Below, piece by piece: positions 30,819 to 42,982 of a stretch of 64,000 nt of DNA (position 1 is its first letter; each line of letters starts with the position of its first letter). The DNA lies in contig CM054154.1 in NCBI GenBank assembly GCA_028751875.1, forward strand, positions 53,841,753-53,905,752, written 5' to 3'. Under the pieces are notes generated by a model. It was not told where the DNA came from, searched no databases, and saw nothing but the letters and a program-made list of their open reading frames with translations. The position numbers were made by a program, and so were the translations under genes. Source of the DNA: Rapana venosa (taxonomy: Eukaryota; Mollusca; Gastropoda; Neogastropoda; Muricidae).

Positions 30819-33800
30819 ATGTTTGTAAATACTGTAGATAAACAACATATTAATTTTCTAAACTATAATGTTAATGGCTTATTACAAAAGTTAGAAAATA
30901 ATGATTTTGTTAATTTCATTTTGTCTCATGATTTTATATGTTTAACAGAAAACCTTTGTAAGTTTTGATTTTGAATCACCACTATTCAGTGATTTTGTTG
31001 TATTTACATCAAAGGCCAAAACACTGTTGCATCAGGGCCGATATTCTGGAGGAGTGATAGTGATGGTGAAGAAAAAGTATGCATGCTATGTTGAAAAGGT
31101 TGATGTAGTATATAATAATATGGTTTGCTTAACATCCAAAAGGATCTGTTACAAACTAATAAAGATGTACTGCTAATTTGTATTTATATACCCCCATATG
31201 ATTCTATATTTTGGAATCATCACCAAAATGGTTATAGCATGGAAATGCTAGAGCAGTGTATATTGGACTTGCAGGAATCGAATGATGATTTTTATGTTCT
31301 ACTAACTGGTGATTTGAATGCAAGAACAGCATGCGAAAACATTTCTTTTTCTGATGATGAATTTGATTGGGAGTTAAATACAGTAGATGTTGAAAAGATT
31401 ATTCTAGAAATACACAAGACAAACAAACAAATGTGTTTGGCAATCAGCTGCTTAAAATCTGTAATATGTTTGATTGCTTAATTTTAAATGGTCTGTGTCA
31501 ACATGACTTTGATGATGGGTACATTTATTTCATCCTCAAGAGCCAGCATAGTTGACTATTATATCATGTCTTGTGAATTATATGCATCTGTTGATATTGT
31601 AGCTGTAGACATAAAAAGTACTACAGAATCAGATCATCTACCTATTGTTATGAGGGTTGACTTGAAACCAGATGTGATCAAACAAAATGTTGAACAATCA
31701 AACAAAGAAGAAAATAGTGTTGTGGAAAAAAATTGTCTGGAAAGATGATAAAAAGGAAGATTTTACTGAAACACTTAACAGCCACACTATGCAGAATGGA
31801 ATTGTTAGGGAATTAAACCTACTTGACAGTGACATAGATGATGCTCGAGCAATTTACACAATGTCTGAATGAGGCTAGTAGGTGTATGCTCACTAGACGT
31901 CATACCTGTCAGAATAAACTGTCAAGATGGTTCGATGATGAGTGTCGCCAGGCTAAAAAAAGAGACCAGAAGAGCCTTGAATTTATTTAGGAAAACAAAA
32001 TATGAAAATGACAGACAAATCTATGTTACAGCACGGAAAAAATATAGACAGTTATTAAAGACCAAACGCCAAACATATAGAAGACAAAAGGTAGAATCTC
32101 TGGCAAACAATAGTTCAAATTCAGCTGTGTTCTGGAAAGAGCTTAGAAGTATGGGGTGTGTTAATAAAGATAGAATGACAAACAGCATAAAATCTACAGA
32201 GTGGGTTGACTATTTCAAGGAGGTTTTTCAAAGCAATAAAGCTATATATAATAACTGCATGCACACAGAAGTAAATATGCTAAAAGAAAATGACCATGAA
32301 TTAAACGGAGAGATCACAGAAGAAGAAATAAATGCAGCAATTTATAAACTGAAGTCTGGCAAAGCATGTGGAATTGATGGAATCACTGCAGAAATGCTAA
32401 AAAATGGAAGCAGTGAAGTCAGACAGTTTATATTCAAACTGTTTAATGCTATCTTCAAGAAAGGTGTATATCCACTGCTTTAGTCCAAAGCTATTATTAT
32501 TCCAATATATAAGAAAGGGGATCCAAAGTTTGTAGATAACTATAGAGGTGTCTCATTATTGACCATCTTATCTAAATGCTATACTTCTATATAAAACACT
32601 AGATTATATTCATGGCTAAAAAGTAATCACATGACCCTGTGAAAACCAAGCAGGATTTAAAAAAGGGTATTCTACAGTAGATCAGACTTTAATCTGTATT
32701 CAATTGTCCAAAAGTGCATGTCCAAGAAAGGCAAAAAACTGTATTTTGCTTTTGGGACTTCAAAAAAGCCTTTGACCTCGGTAAGACATGAGAAACTTTT
32801 GAACTGTATCAAACCAGGGGTATAAAGAAAAATTTCTTTTGTTCATTATCAACTAATGTATAAGTCATTACTTTCAATGTATCGAAAAGGTTTTATCAGG
32901 GGGGTTTTTTTAAATGTCCATTGGGAGTCAGACAAGGTTGTGTTCTAAGTCCTTCATTGTTTTCAATATTCATTAACCAGCTTGCAAATGAGTGAACGAA
33001 AAAGGGCAAACATGGATACAGCTACTACCAAATATTATAGATATTTTTTTCTGCTGTTTGCAGATGATGTTCCCCTTATTTTCAACAACCCCGGGGTTTG
33101 CAACATCATTTAAACATTTGAAAGACTGCTGTATGATCTTCAGTTAAATTTTAATATCAATAAAACTAAAGTCATGGTATTTAAAAGGGGGATTTTTTTA
33201 AAAACGGGAAAATGGAAATTACAATGGTATTAGGTTAGAAGTTGTGAATCAGTATTGCTATCTAGGTTTTAGTTTTACAAAAAAGATGAGCTGAAGTTTG
33301 GGTACAAAACATTTAGTCACTAAAGAAAGAAGGCAGTGGTTCAGTTGAACAAAGTCTTTCATAGGTATAAAGAAATGAAGTTAGTACTTTTTTCAAGATT
33401 TTCGACACTAAGATTCAGCCAATATTGTTGTATTCAGGGGAAATAGGGGAGAACAAACAGACTAGAGCATATCGAGAAAATTCATTTGATGGCATGCAAA
33501 AGATTTTTAGGGTACTGTAAGAACACCTAATAAGAGGGTTTATGGCGATTTAGGCAGATATCCACTTTATGTAAACTCCTGTACAAGCGCCATCAAGTTT
33601 TGGGGTTCAAACTATTGCAAATGGATCAAAGTAGAATACCAATTCAAGCTTACTGCATGCAGTTAGAGCTAGACAGCAGTGGAAAAATATTGCTGGATTT
33701 CAAAAATAAGAGAAATTTTGTGTGAAACAGGTTTTAACATTGTTTGGATGCAACAAAGTGTCGGGGATGTAAAAGTTTTCTTAGGTATGTTTAAACAAAC

Positions 33801-34575
33801 ATTAGTAGATATGTTTATTCAAGAATGGGATGGGATTCTACGGATAAAGAGAGGTATGATGTTTTTTAGATCGTTTAAAAGTATTTTTGTAAAAAAAGCA
33901 GTATTTAAACTCTATAGATGTCTACTGCTTTCGTGTAGCAAAATTACACAAGCAAGATTTAATGTTTTTACTCTTAACAATAATGTTTACAGATATAGTG
34001 AAATATCCAAGAAAAAATTATGTCCATTTGTAAAACGAAATTGAAAATGAAGCCCACTTTCTATTGGAATGTTACATGTTACCAAATTTAAAGAAAAAAG
34101 TTTTTAAGCAAATGTATCAATGTACCATTGCCAGATCCGTTCAAAGTAAGAAATGTGAGTACAAACAAGTTTGTCTAGATACATTTTTATTTTATTAACA
34201 AAAGGAAAAACAATGTGGCTCAGATACTTTATTGGAAAACTGCTACGATTTGATATACTCAATATGGGATGATTTTCCTTTGATAGCATTCTTCTTTCTA
34301 TGATTGGGTTATGGTTTAATTTAAGGTTTATAATCAAGAAATAGAAAATGGTGTTTTTTTCTTTAAAACAGTCATAAATTGTAACTGCATAATCTTTTTG
34401 CACGAGTTGGCTATGTTTATGTTTGTGTTTTTCTTCTTTAATCATCATAAATCATTATTTGTTTGTGCATTTGCTTTGCCAATGAGATAAATGAACCCAT
34501 TGTTCCATCCCAAGCCCAACAAATGTATTGTGGTCCAAGGCCAATGTACATTAAATCATTTCAGAGTTCAAAGTT
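30819..34575 (+). mobile_element. Family A copy A3: ORF2 (EN, RT, C-terminus) and 3' end, heavily degraded
   Basis: ATG 30,819: INFLNYNVNGLLQKLENNDF (EN start). Then LLHQGRYSGGVIVMVKKKYA, VLLICIYIPPYDSIFW, LLTGDLNARTAC (GDLN catalytic block, 31,304 on) and TTESDHLPIVM (SDH block, about 31,620). Linker and RT start are open at 31,869-32,483 (KKYRQLLKTKRQTYRRQKVE; YKLKSGKACGIDGITAEMLK). RT motifs A and C (32,745-33,075) are readable but broken by many homopolymer-like changes. The C-terminus MFIQEWDGILRIKR is at 33,811. The 3' end TGTATTGTGGTCCAAGGCCA (34,524-34,543) leads to CAGAGTTCAAAGTTC and a (TC)n array. Confidence 0.85.
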
Positions 34576-34586
34576 CTCTCTGTCTC

Positions 34587-34619
<33 letters not shown>

Positions 34620-34651
34620 TTTCTCTCTCTCTCTCCTCTCTCTCTTCTCTT

Positions 34652-34728
<77 letters not shown>
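34574..34728. repeat. (TCTG)n-(TC)n array at a LINE 3' end
   Basis: Seven TCTG units, then TC units with CC/TT slips. It begins directly after the GAGTTC-type tail of copy A3. Confidence 0.95.
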
Positions 34729-34732
<4 letters not shown>

Positions 34733-34953
34733 TGGCGTGCGGGCCCAGAACGAAAGGGGCGTGCTGTTAGTAAGCGCTGCAATTTTTGCATTTAAGCTTC
34801 AAAATGTCAGTTACTGGCCTTTCCAGCAACTGTATAACAACTTTAAATGCCCTGCTGATCGACAACGTCCTATCGAGCTGGAAAGTCGCGGGGGAGAGCG
34901 GCGCGTTGTCTTCGTCTTGCGACTGAAGCCAGCTGAAATCAGTGTCAACAGAA

Positions 34954-35740
34954 ATGGCGGACCCAGTGCTGAACCGAATTCGCGAGTTTCAGTATTTTCG
35001 CAAGAAGTGCCCTTCCAAATCCGTCGTGACGTCCAAAGAAGTAGACAACATCAAGAAAGACAGGCAAGTCGTCATGTGACAAGGACAGTGTTTTGGAAGA
35101 GCCGGTGTTGTCTGACAGTGACTCCCTGCATCGTGAAGAGTGGATGCAGAATCAAAACAAACCAGCGGTACACAGAGCTGTTGTCGACAGTGCAGTGAAA
35201 AGTCCCCAGCCACACAGAATCACTTGATTTCCGTGTGAACCAGCAACAGACAGCAAGATCGGTGTGTCTCCTGAGTTGTCTGATGTGGACGAAGAACAAA
35301 AAGTTGACTGCACAGTTGAAGGTTTTCATACTGGTATTGTGAAAGAGTATGTGTCCACTCTGACAGACAAACGTGTGCAGCGTCGATTACGAGACAGCAA
35401 AAGAAACACACAGTTTCGAAAGGTTGTAGTTCAAGATTCAGGCAATCAAACTATTCTGATGTGTGAATCGGATGACATCGCCCTAGAATATTCTTGTAAT
35501 GGAGATACTGGCGAGGAATCTATGTGTGTTTTCTGGTACATCAAGCAAGAAGACAGAAACATGTTGCCAGAAGAACGTGTCAGGCTTGCCAGACTTCGTA
35601 AAGGGAAGCAGCGTCCTAACACACAACACGCAGAGACAGTGGCACGTGCTGAACAGGAATTACATCATCTTCGGGACCTGATCCGGTTTACATGGGCTGA
35701 CTTCGCTGGCTGCAGACTGGAAAAGGAAAGGCTGTTTTGA
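34954..35740 (+). pseudogene. Unrecognised protein gene, one frameshift and one in-frame TGA
   Basis: ATG in strong context (ACAGAAATGG) opens MADPVLNRIREFQYFRKKCP and continues to about 35,070; a one-base shift moves to the frame DSVLEEPVLSDSDSLHREEW, which runs through a TGA (35,225-35,227) in the same frame into SPELSDVDEEQKVD and ends at TGA 35,738-35,740. The C-terminal 150 residues look folded: VQRRLRDSKRNTQFRKVVVQ, MCVFWYIKQEDRNMLPEERV, a charged Arg/Glu helix, LRDLIRFTWADFAGCRLEKE. No introns, AATAAA at 35,881 and a repeated tail suggest a retrocopy or a LINE-mobilised sequence. I do not recognise the family. A GC-rich 5' part (34,870-34,980) fits a former CpG promoter or leader. Confidence 0.55.
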
Positions 35741-35876
35741 AAACCGAGACACGGACAATAATGTATCAGATCTAGATGTACATACCATTACTGACATGGT
35801 TTCCATGTCACTGTAATCGCGTCGCGTTCGATATCGTTTGTTACCGCGCCGCAGCGCTATATGGCTTGATTGCTAA

Positions 35877-35919
35877 ATAGCAATAAATATTGTTCATTGT
35901 TCATTGTTCATTGTTCATT

Positions 35920-35957
<38 letters not shown>
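35877..35957 (+). repeat. AATAAA, then (TTCATTG)n heptamers, then (TC)n
   Basis: GCAATAAATATTG is followed by TTCATTG four times (35,891-35,920) and then about 18 TC units. The heptamer tail marks a retroposon 3' end: upstream AGCGCTATATGGC (about 35,854) resembles AGCGCTATATAAA at 253. Confidence 0.75.
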
Positions 35958-35960
<3 letters not shown>

Positions 35961-36167
35961 GGGGTCTCTCGGAAAGGGGTGAAGCAGTGTGGGCATGCTG
36001 GAGTGGTGCTCCCCCTTTTTTTTATGAAAAGTGACTGTATTTGTTCTTGAATGGTGACAATTTTTTGAAAGAGTAACAATATAGGGCTGGTGCAGACGAA
36101 GGTACCATCAATTTATCTCAGAGGTTAGTAATTAGGCCGAAAATGACTGTTTATTAATTACAAGTGA
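35958..36167. other. Spacer before RTE2; no gene recognised
   Basis: Mixed-composition sequence with a T-run near 36,015. Stops in all relevant frames. Confidence 0.4.
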
Positions 36168-37346
36168 TATATAGAACAGATATTCAACCTCAGAATACTA
36201 TGTGAGCGGTACCTTCAACATCAACAAGACCTTTACCACGTATTTATCGATTTTAAGAAGGCATTTGACAGGGTGTGGCATGCAGCTTTGTGGGCAACCA
36301 TGAATTTGTACAGCATCAATGCAAACCTGATCAGAGTCATCAAACAGCTGTACAGCGAGGCCACCAGTGCAGTGTACTACAACAACAACATTGGAGAATG
36401 GTTTCGAACAACAGTTGGAGTAAGGCAGGGCTGTCTACTCTCACCCACTCTTTTCAACATCTTCCTTGAGAGAATCATGGCTGATGCACTGGAACATCAT
36501 GAAGGATCAGTCAGCATTGGTGGCAGAACGATCACAAACCTCCGCTTCGCAGATGACATTGATGGAATAGCAGGATCAGAAAAAGAGCTTGCCAGCCTAA
36601 CAGAACACTTGAACAAGGCCTCCAAAACATACGGCATGGAAATCAGTGCAGAGAAGACCAAACTGATGACTAATAACACCAACGGCATTAGCACTGATAT
36701 CAGGGTTAATGACCAGAAGCTGGAAACAGTTCAAAGCTTCAAGTACCTGGGAGCCATTGTATCAGACCAGGGATCCAAGCCAGAAGTAGTATGCAGGACT
36801 GCCCAGACAATAACAGCTTTGTCAAAAGTAAACACCATCTGGAGAGATAAAAATATCTCACTTATCTCCAAGATCAGACTAATGCGCTCCCTTGTCATAT
36901 CCATATTTCTGTATGCCTGTGAATCATGGACCCTGACTGCAGATTTGGAGAGAAGAGTACAGGCGGTGGAGATGAGATGCTTTCGGAGACTCCTTGGCAT
37001 CTCCTACAAAGACCACATAAGCAACGAAAGCGTGCATAACAGAATCCAGCAAACCATTGGACCCTATGAGAACCTTCTAACGATCGTGAAAAAACGTAAA
37101 CTTAAATGGTATGGGCATGCCACAAGATCCAAAGGACTTGCAAAGACAGTTTTACAAAGCACTGTCCAGGGAGGAAGAAGAAGAGGCAGACCAAGGAAGA
37201 GCTGGGAGGATAACATCAGCGAATGGACAGGCCTAGAGCTCAACAAAACCCTGAGAAAGGCAGAACAGAGAGAGGAATGGAGGGAACTGGTTGTTGAGTC
37301 TTTGAGGGTGCCCCCACGGTCGTCAGACTACGGGACAGATAGATAG
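36168..37346 (+). mobile_element. RTE-type LINE, ORF2 from RT motif A to the end, open frame (copy RTE2)
   Basis: One open frame of about 390 codons from 36,168 to TAG at 37,344-37,346. It opens NLRILCERYLQHQQDLYHVF then IDFKKAFDRVWHA (motif A, catalytic Asp), VGVRQGCLLSPTLFNIFLER, NLRFADDIDGIAG (FADD), SFKYLGAIVSDQ, ESWTLTADLERRVQAVEMRC, KLKWYGHATRSKGL and GRRRGRPRKSWEDNISEWTG. It ends in GATAGATAG (37,338-37,346), a short tail unit unlike the TGAG of RTE1. Endonuclease and RT fingers are absent (5' truncation at about 36,165). No stop or frameshift in the surviving part, so it is a relatively young insertion. Confidence 0.92.
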
Positions 37347-37639
37347 ACATATAGAATGATTTTATAGTGATTTCAAATCAAATCTGATCCAAACCCATGA
37401 AACAGGGTTGTAAAATACACCTGCAAATCAACGTTTTGTTGAGGTACACTCACACTGCAAGCTATGTAGCAAGTGCAAGGCTGGTTGTTGCTATGTTGGG
37501 GGATTAGTCTTTGACCTTATTTTTGCTCTTCCTGCTGGTGTACTGTTAAAGAAGTTCAGTTTAGTAAAAACAGGCTCTTGAAAAAAAAAGTCCCAGGGGG
37601 AAATGTTTTCAACACTGGCAAACATTATGCATATGATCA
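37347..37639. other. Spacer between RTE2 and LINE copy A4
   Basis: No open frame or repeat recognised; AT-rich. Confidence 0.4.
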
Positions 37640-37699
37640 ACTGGCGTTTTTCCCAGATTCAGCAGGGACTCCTTTTACATTCAGATGAAATAAAAAAGA

Positions 37700-38731
37700 T
37701 TTTTAAAAACTATTGAAGACAAGTTTAAAGCTTTAGATGGAAGATTATCTCATTTTATAGAAGAGATTGTTTCACTGAAAGAGGGTGTGATGCAATACAG
37801 GGATGGCATCAATGACCTACAAGAAGACAGGAAAGTGATGTTTGACAGATTAGAAAAACTGGAGAGAAAAATGGAATCAGTGGAGCAAAGTGCAAAAGCA
37901 AACAATGTAAAATTCATCAACGTTGAGGAACTTAAAGGTGAAACTGAGCACACAATTACTCAGTACATCATTGACATTCTCAATGACCATGCCCCTTACC
38001 TGGACTGGCATCAGGAGGGTGTAGCAAGGGCATACCGCATTGGAAAGCCACATTCTTGGAAGGGTGAACGAGGACCTATCATCGTTCATTTTTGCCGATG
38101 GTCAGATAAGATGGCGGTGATGGCAGACAGAGAACTTCGGGACAGTCTGAGGAGAAGTGGTATTAAGGTTTCATCTGACCTCACGTTACATCAGAGGGAA
38201 ACCATAGACTTCCATCGAGGCCAGGGCAAAGTAGCCTATTTCCATCATGGGAAACTGCAAGTTAAGGACAAGCAGCAATCCAACCACTGGCATGAAGACC
38301 AAAGGAGACACTTCAGTGGTCAACCTCATTACCAGCAAGAGGAAAACTGGCCACCAATTCTGGACAGGGGAAGTGACACATATCGCAGAGGCACCCATCC
38401 TGTGTATGCAGACAGCCATCATCCTGGGAAGCAGAGGGCTCAGCAGAACTTCAATCCTCCACAGGATGAAGAGGATCAGCATCGTGACCACTACCAGTCA
38501 CGAGTCCACAACAGATCCTGGCAGAGAACCTTTGGATCACCACACCAGCATGGGGCTCAACAGAATGTCCAGGAGGCAGCCAGAGGGCAGCCTTCCAACC
38601 ACTACCGCACCACCACCAGGGATGACAGCAGAACATTCCAATGGAAAGCTGGAATAAATTTTCTTAATTATTATGTAAATGGTCTTTTACCCAAAATTGA
38701 CAACAGAGATTTTGTTAGTTTTTTTGCTTAG
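37700..38731 (+). CDS. Family A copy A4: ORF1 RNA-binding protein (coiled coil, RRM-like, Q/H-rich tail), fused to the ORF2 start
   Basis: An open frame from about 37,700. Residues about 1-60 are a heptad coiled coil (FDRLEKLERKMESVEQSAKA). Then NNVKFINVEELKGETEH, the RRM-like start; VARAYRIGKPHSW; GPIIVHFCRWSDKMAVMADR; the C-terminal RNA-binding part SGIKVSSDLTLHQRETIDFH and GKVAYFHHGKLQVKD. A Gln/His/Arg-rich low-complexity tail follows (QHRDHYQSRVHNRSWQRTFG). Without a stop the frame passes at about 38,655 into INFLNYYVNGLLPKIDNRDF, which is the start of the ORF2 endonuclease elsewhere (30,840). This read-through fusion probably comes from a deletion of the acidic tail and ORF1 stop. It closes at 38,731. 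Confidence 0.8.
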   Translation, partial: FLKTIEDKFKALDGRLSHFIEEIVSLKEGVMQYRDGINDLQEDRKVMFDRLEKLERKMESVEQSAKANNVKFINVEELKGETEHTITQYIIDILNDHAPYLDWHQEGVARAYRIGKPHSWKGERGPIIVHFCRWSDKMAVMADRELRDSLRRSGIKVSSDLTLHQRETIDFHRGQGKVAYFHHGKLQVKDKQQSNHWHEDQRRHFSGQPHYQQEENWPPILDRGSDTYRRGTHPVYADSHHPGKQRAQQNFNPPQDEEDQHRDHYQSRVHNRSWQRTFGSPHQHGAQQNVQEAARGQPSNHYRTTTRDDSRTFQWKAGINFLNYYVNGLLPKIDNRDFVSFFA

Positions 38732-41700
38732 ATATGATATTTATTTAACAGAAACTTTTGTTGCATCTAATGTTGATTTACCTGTTTTTAGGGATTATGT
38801 CATGTTTATTTCAGGGGCTAAAAAGCTGTTGCATCAAGGAAGATATTCGGGAGGGGTGATACTTTTAGCCAGAAAATTTGTAGGGACTTTTGTAGAAAAA
38901 ATTGAGGTTGAGTTTGAGAATACTATTGTTGTAAAGTTACACAGAGATGTACATATACTCCTCCATGCGATTCTGTGTTATGGAAAACAAAACAAGGGGT
39001 GTATGGCATGGAAGATCTGGACAGTGTTTGCTTGAGCTTCAAAGCTCACATCTTGACTTTAATATGTTGGTAACAGGGGATTTTAATGCTCGAACAGCTG
39101 GCAATAATTATAATCTAGGGGATGACTTTGATGATTTTGAAAACCTGTATTTTTTTTTCAATTTTCAATTGCTAAGAAAATCACATGATTCAGAAACAAA
39201 TGTATTTGGTAATCAGTTAATAGAATTGTGTAATATATTTGATTGTGCTATTTTGAATGGGCTGTCTAATCCAGGATTTGACAATAGTTACACTTTCATA
39301 GTGTCTTCTGGTTCAAGTACAGTTGACTATTTTATCGCCTCTTTGAAACGTATAGCATCTGTTCTGTGGTTGTGGACAGTTGAACAGAATCTTACCATCT
39401 TCCAGTTTGTATAAAGATAGAAACTGCCAGTTATGTCTCTGAAAATTTATGCAATCAGACCTCTAAAAGTAAAATGTCTTATGACAAATTTATATGGAAT
39501 GGAAATAAGAAGGATGACTTTCTTAAGGCATTGAACACTGCCGACATATATAATAAATTTACAATGGCCATAAGTACAATAGAAAACAATATAGAAGAGG
39601 CTTTAGACATGTTTGTTGAAAGTTTGAAGGAGGTTAATGCATGTATATTCAAAAAGATATCTCAGCATGAAATTAAAAAGTGTGAATGATTTGATGATGA
39701 ATGGGAAGTCGCAAAGAAAGAAAGTATTTAAAAAAAAATTAAATTCAGAAAAACCAGAAATGAAGATGATAGACTAATTTATGTTCAGAAAAGGAAAATA
39801 TATAAACGGTTGTTAAAGACAAAAAAACAAAGTTACAGAAGAATGAAAACAGAATCTTTAGCAAATAACATTTCAAATTCTTCTCATTTTCTGGAAAGGA
39901 GTATGGGATGTGGAAATCGTGCGGTAGTTTACAACAACATTAGTACTGAAGACTGGTATAATCATTTCAAAAGCGTTTTTCAGAACCTTGATGAAAACAT
40001 GGAAGGAAATTATATGAATATTGATTTACAGGAAAGAACTGAGCCTATTTTGAATCAAGATATATCTGAAACTGAAGTGGCACAAGCAGTATCAAAACTT
40101 AAAAGAGGAAAATATAGTGGCATTGATAATATATCATCTGAAATGTTGAAAAATGGAGGCAAAGTTGTACTGGAGTTTTTGGTTAAAAAAATTTCAGCAC
40201 TATTTTTACTGCAGGTTTGTATCCCAAAGACTGGTCAAAAGCCATAATAATACCTATTTACAAAAAAGGAGATCCGGACAGAAAATTGCAGAGGAGTGTC
40301 ATTGTTACGTATTATTTCAAAGTGTTTTGCAACTATTTTAAATACAAGTTTATAAAATTGGTTAGAAGACAACAATATGATTTCTGAGAGTCAAGCAGGT
40401 TTCCGTAGGGAGTATTCAACAGTAGGTCAAATATTTAATTTATATGCAATTGTTAAAAAATGTATGATGAAGAAACACAGACAATTTTATGTAGCGTTTG
40501 TTGATTTTAAAAAAGCGTTTGATTCTGTACACCATGACAAACTTCTTGAATGTATGAGAAACCAAGGTGTGAATGGAAAGTTTTGGGCCTCTTTGAAGGC
40601 AATGTATTTTTCTTTAGTCTCGTGCGTATGTGCAAACTGTGAATTTACTGAATACTTTGAGTGCCCTGTTGGCTGTTTAAAGTCCTACTTTATTTTCTAT
40701 TTTTATAAATCAGCTTGCTAATCACATGAATGTGAAAGGAAGACATGGTATCCAAGTTGTGCCAGACATTATGGAATTGTTTATACTACTTTTTTGCAGA
40801 TGATGTGGCTTCATTATCTACAACAGTGCATGGCTTACAAAACCAATTAAATATCTTGCAGACGTGTTGCAAGGACATGAAATTTAATGTAAACACTGAT
40901 AAAACAAAAGTCATGGTATTCAGCAAAAGGGGGTATTTAGGACGACATGAGCAATGGATTTTTTGGTGGTAAGAAACTAGATGTAGTGAATAGTTATTGT
41001 TATCTGGGTTTCCAATTTACTACTATGATTAGTATGAAAAGAGGTCCTGAACATTTAGCATCTAAGGGTAAGAAAGCAGTAGTCCAATTGAATAAGGCTT
41101 TTCAAAAGTACAAGGAAATGACCGCCAAAGTATTTTTAAAGATTTGTTATGTTGAAGTTCAACCAATTCTGCTGTATGCTTCTGAAATATTGGGCTGATC
41201 TAAATTAGATCATCTAGAAAAAGTTGTTCTATGGCCTGGAAAAGATTCTCAGGTGTCCCAGTTAGAACTTAAAAAAATGGTCTATGGTGATTTAGGAAGA
41301 TTTCCTCTTCACGTTAATTCTTGTGTTTCGATCTTAGGGTATTAGTTTATATTACTACAAATGAAGAATGAAAGACTGCCACATATAGCTTATCAGATGT
41401 TACTAGAATTAGACAAAGTGGGTAAAGATTGTTGGGTGTCGAAAATCAGGGAAATTTTTATGTGAGACAGGATTTAGTTTTGTTTGGCTGCAGCAGGGTG
41501 TTGGTCAGGTCAAAGTGTTTCTAAGATTATTTAAGCAGAGACTGGTTGATCTATACATACAAGAATGGACTTGCAATATAAGAGACCGTGGCAGATATAA
41601 CTATTACAGATCTTTTAAAAATAATTTTTGAAAAAGAAAAATACGTGTCTGACATGGATACCTACTGTTTTAGAGTGGTCATCTCACAAGCCAGATTTAA

Positions 41701-42490
41701 TTTTCTCCCTATTAATGCAAATGTACACTGATTAAGCAATCTTCCACAGTAGAAATTTTGTCCATTTTCCAAGTCAGCAAAGGAAGACCAGCACCACTTT
41801 TTGTTTGTGTGTTCCACATATTCTGACTTAAGAGCCAAGTTTCGGAGGGGGGGGGGGGGGGGGGTGCTTGCCACAACCCCAATCCACATGTTATTACAAG
41901 TGTCTAATTCCAAACAAATGTATTGGTGTCTCAAGGTATATTTTTCACTCAGTGAACAAGAGAAAGAAAGAGCTGACTGGAATGTAATGCTGCTTTTGAT
42001 GTGCTTTGACAATTTGTTTCAAGGTAAAGGTGTCTACATGGTGTTTAGCACCGTTTTTGTAATCTATAAAATAGGTGGGTGGGTGTGGATGTGTCTTAGT
42101 TGTTGCATTGAAAAAGAAAGTAAAGTGGGAAAGTAGCCTATTAGGTCTATACCGATGTGAACTTGAGAAGTTACCAAGATTTCGCCTGTATGAATGTTAA
42201 CATAGCACAAACAACGATGTTGGAAGTGATGAAGATAATGGTGAGAAGTGTTTGGATTGTAATCACCGATATTGATACAATCTTAGTCATGACTGTGTTG
42301 AGGATCATGATATTGATTATGCTGAGTACTTTGCTATGCATTAGAATGTATTGCATGTTTAGAGAATTGATTGAAGTTGCGTTGTTGTTTTTTTGGTCTA
42401 CTTATTATTACTCTCCATTGTCCCTTTCACTTGTATTGTGGCCCATGAACGAAGTACAATTAAAAAGTTTTAGAGTTCAGAGTTCTCTCT
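38732..42490 (+). mobile_element. Family A copy A4: ORF2 (EN, RT, C-terminus) and 3' end
   Basis: Frames in order: SGAKKLLHQGRYSGGVILLA (EN; open 38,679-39,035); NMLVTGDFNARTAGNN (GDFN catalytic, about 39,063); SSSTVDYFIAS; linker LLKTKKQSYRRMKTESLANN (39,810 on); KLKRGKYSGIDNISSEMLKN; QAGFRREYSTVGQIFNLYAI; motif A FYVAFVDFKKAFDSVHHDKL (about 40,484); FFADDVASLST with the catalytic pair (about 40,793); the C-terminus with HHFLFVCSTYSDLRAKFR (41,795-41,840), where a G18 run (41,847-41,864) follows. The 3' end TTGTATTGTGGCCCATGAAC (42,430-42,449) leads to TTAGAGTTCAGAGTTCTCTC and a (TC)-rich array. About ten lesions. Confidence 0.88.
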
Positions 42491-42906
42491 GTGACCAACT
42501 CCATGTCTGTATTTGTGTGCTTTTTGTTTGTCTTTTGCCTGTCTGTCGGATTCTGACTCTGCATTTGTCTGACATTTCTCTGTCTCTCGCTCAGCATCTT
42601 TCTTCTGTCTCTGTCTCTCTCAGCATCTTTCTTCTTTGTCTCTGTCTCTCTCTGTCTCCCTCCCTTCTCTGTCTCTATCTCCCTCCTTCCCGCTCTCTCT
42701 CTTTCTCTCTCACCCCCTCTTTCAGCCTCTCTGTCTCTCTCTCCGTCCCCCTCTCTCTCAGCCTCCCTCATCCCTCTCTCTATTCTCTCTCCCCCACCCT
42801 CTCTCTCTCTCTCTTTCTTAGCCTCTCTCTCTTCACGCTGTCTCCCTCACTCCCTCTCACCTGTCTCTCCTATCTCTCTTTCTCACCCTCCCCTCTTTCC
42901 CTTCCC
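42481..42906. repeat. Long degenerate (TC)n-rich pyrimidine tract at the LINE A4 3' end
   Basis: Over 400 bases of TC/TCTG/CCCTC words, strongly pyrimidine on the plus strand. It starts right after the GAGTTC-type tail. Confidence 0.9.
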
Positions 42907-42982
42907 CCAGTTTTCCCTTGTAGTAGTTGTGGCACTCCTGTCTATGTCCCAAAAGGCTTTTCCCTTCATTGACGTTGTCAGT

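Noticed and set aside
34491..35198. 235-codon plus-strand frame across the (TC)n array and the unknown gene
   Set aside because: It overlaps the better-supported frame starting at 34,954 and begins in Leu/Ser repeat; treated as a shadow.
35225..35227. In-frame TGA of the unknown gene read as selenocysteine
   Set aside because: A frameshift elsewhere in the same gene already marks it as decayed, and I see no convincing SECIS hairpin after the stop.
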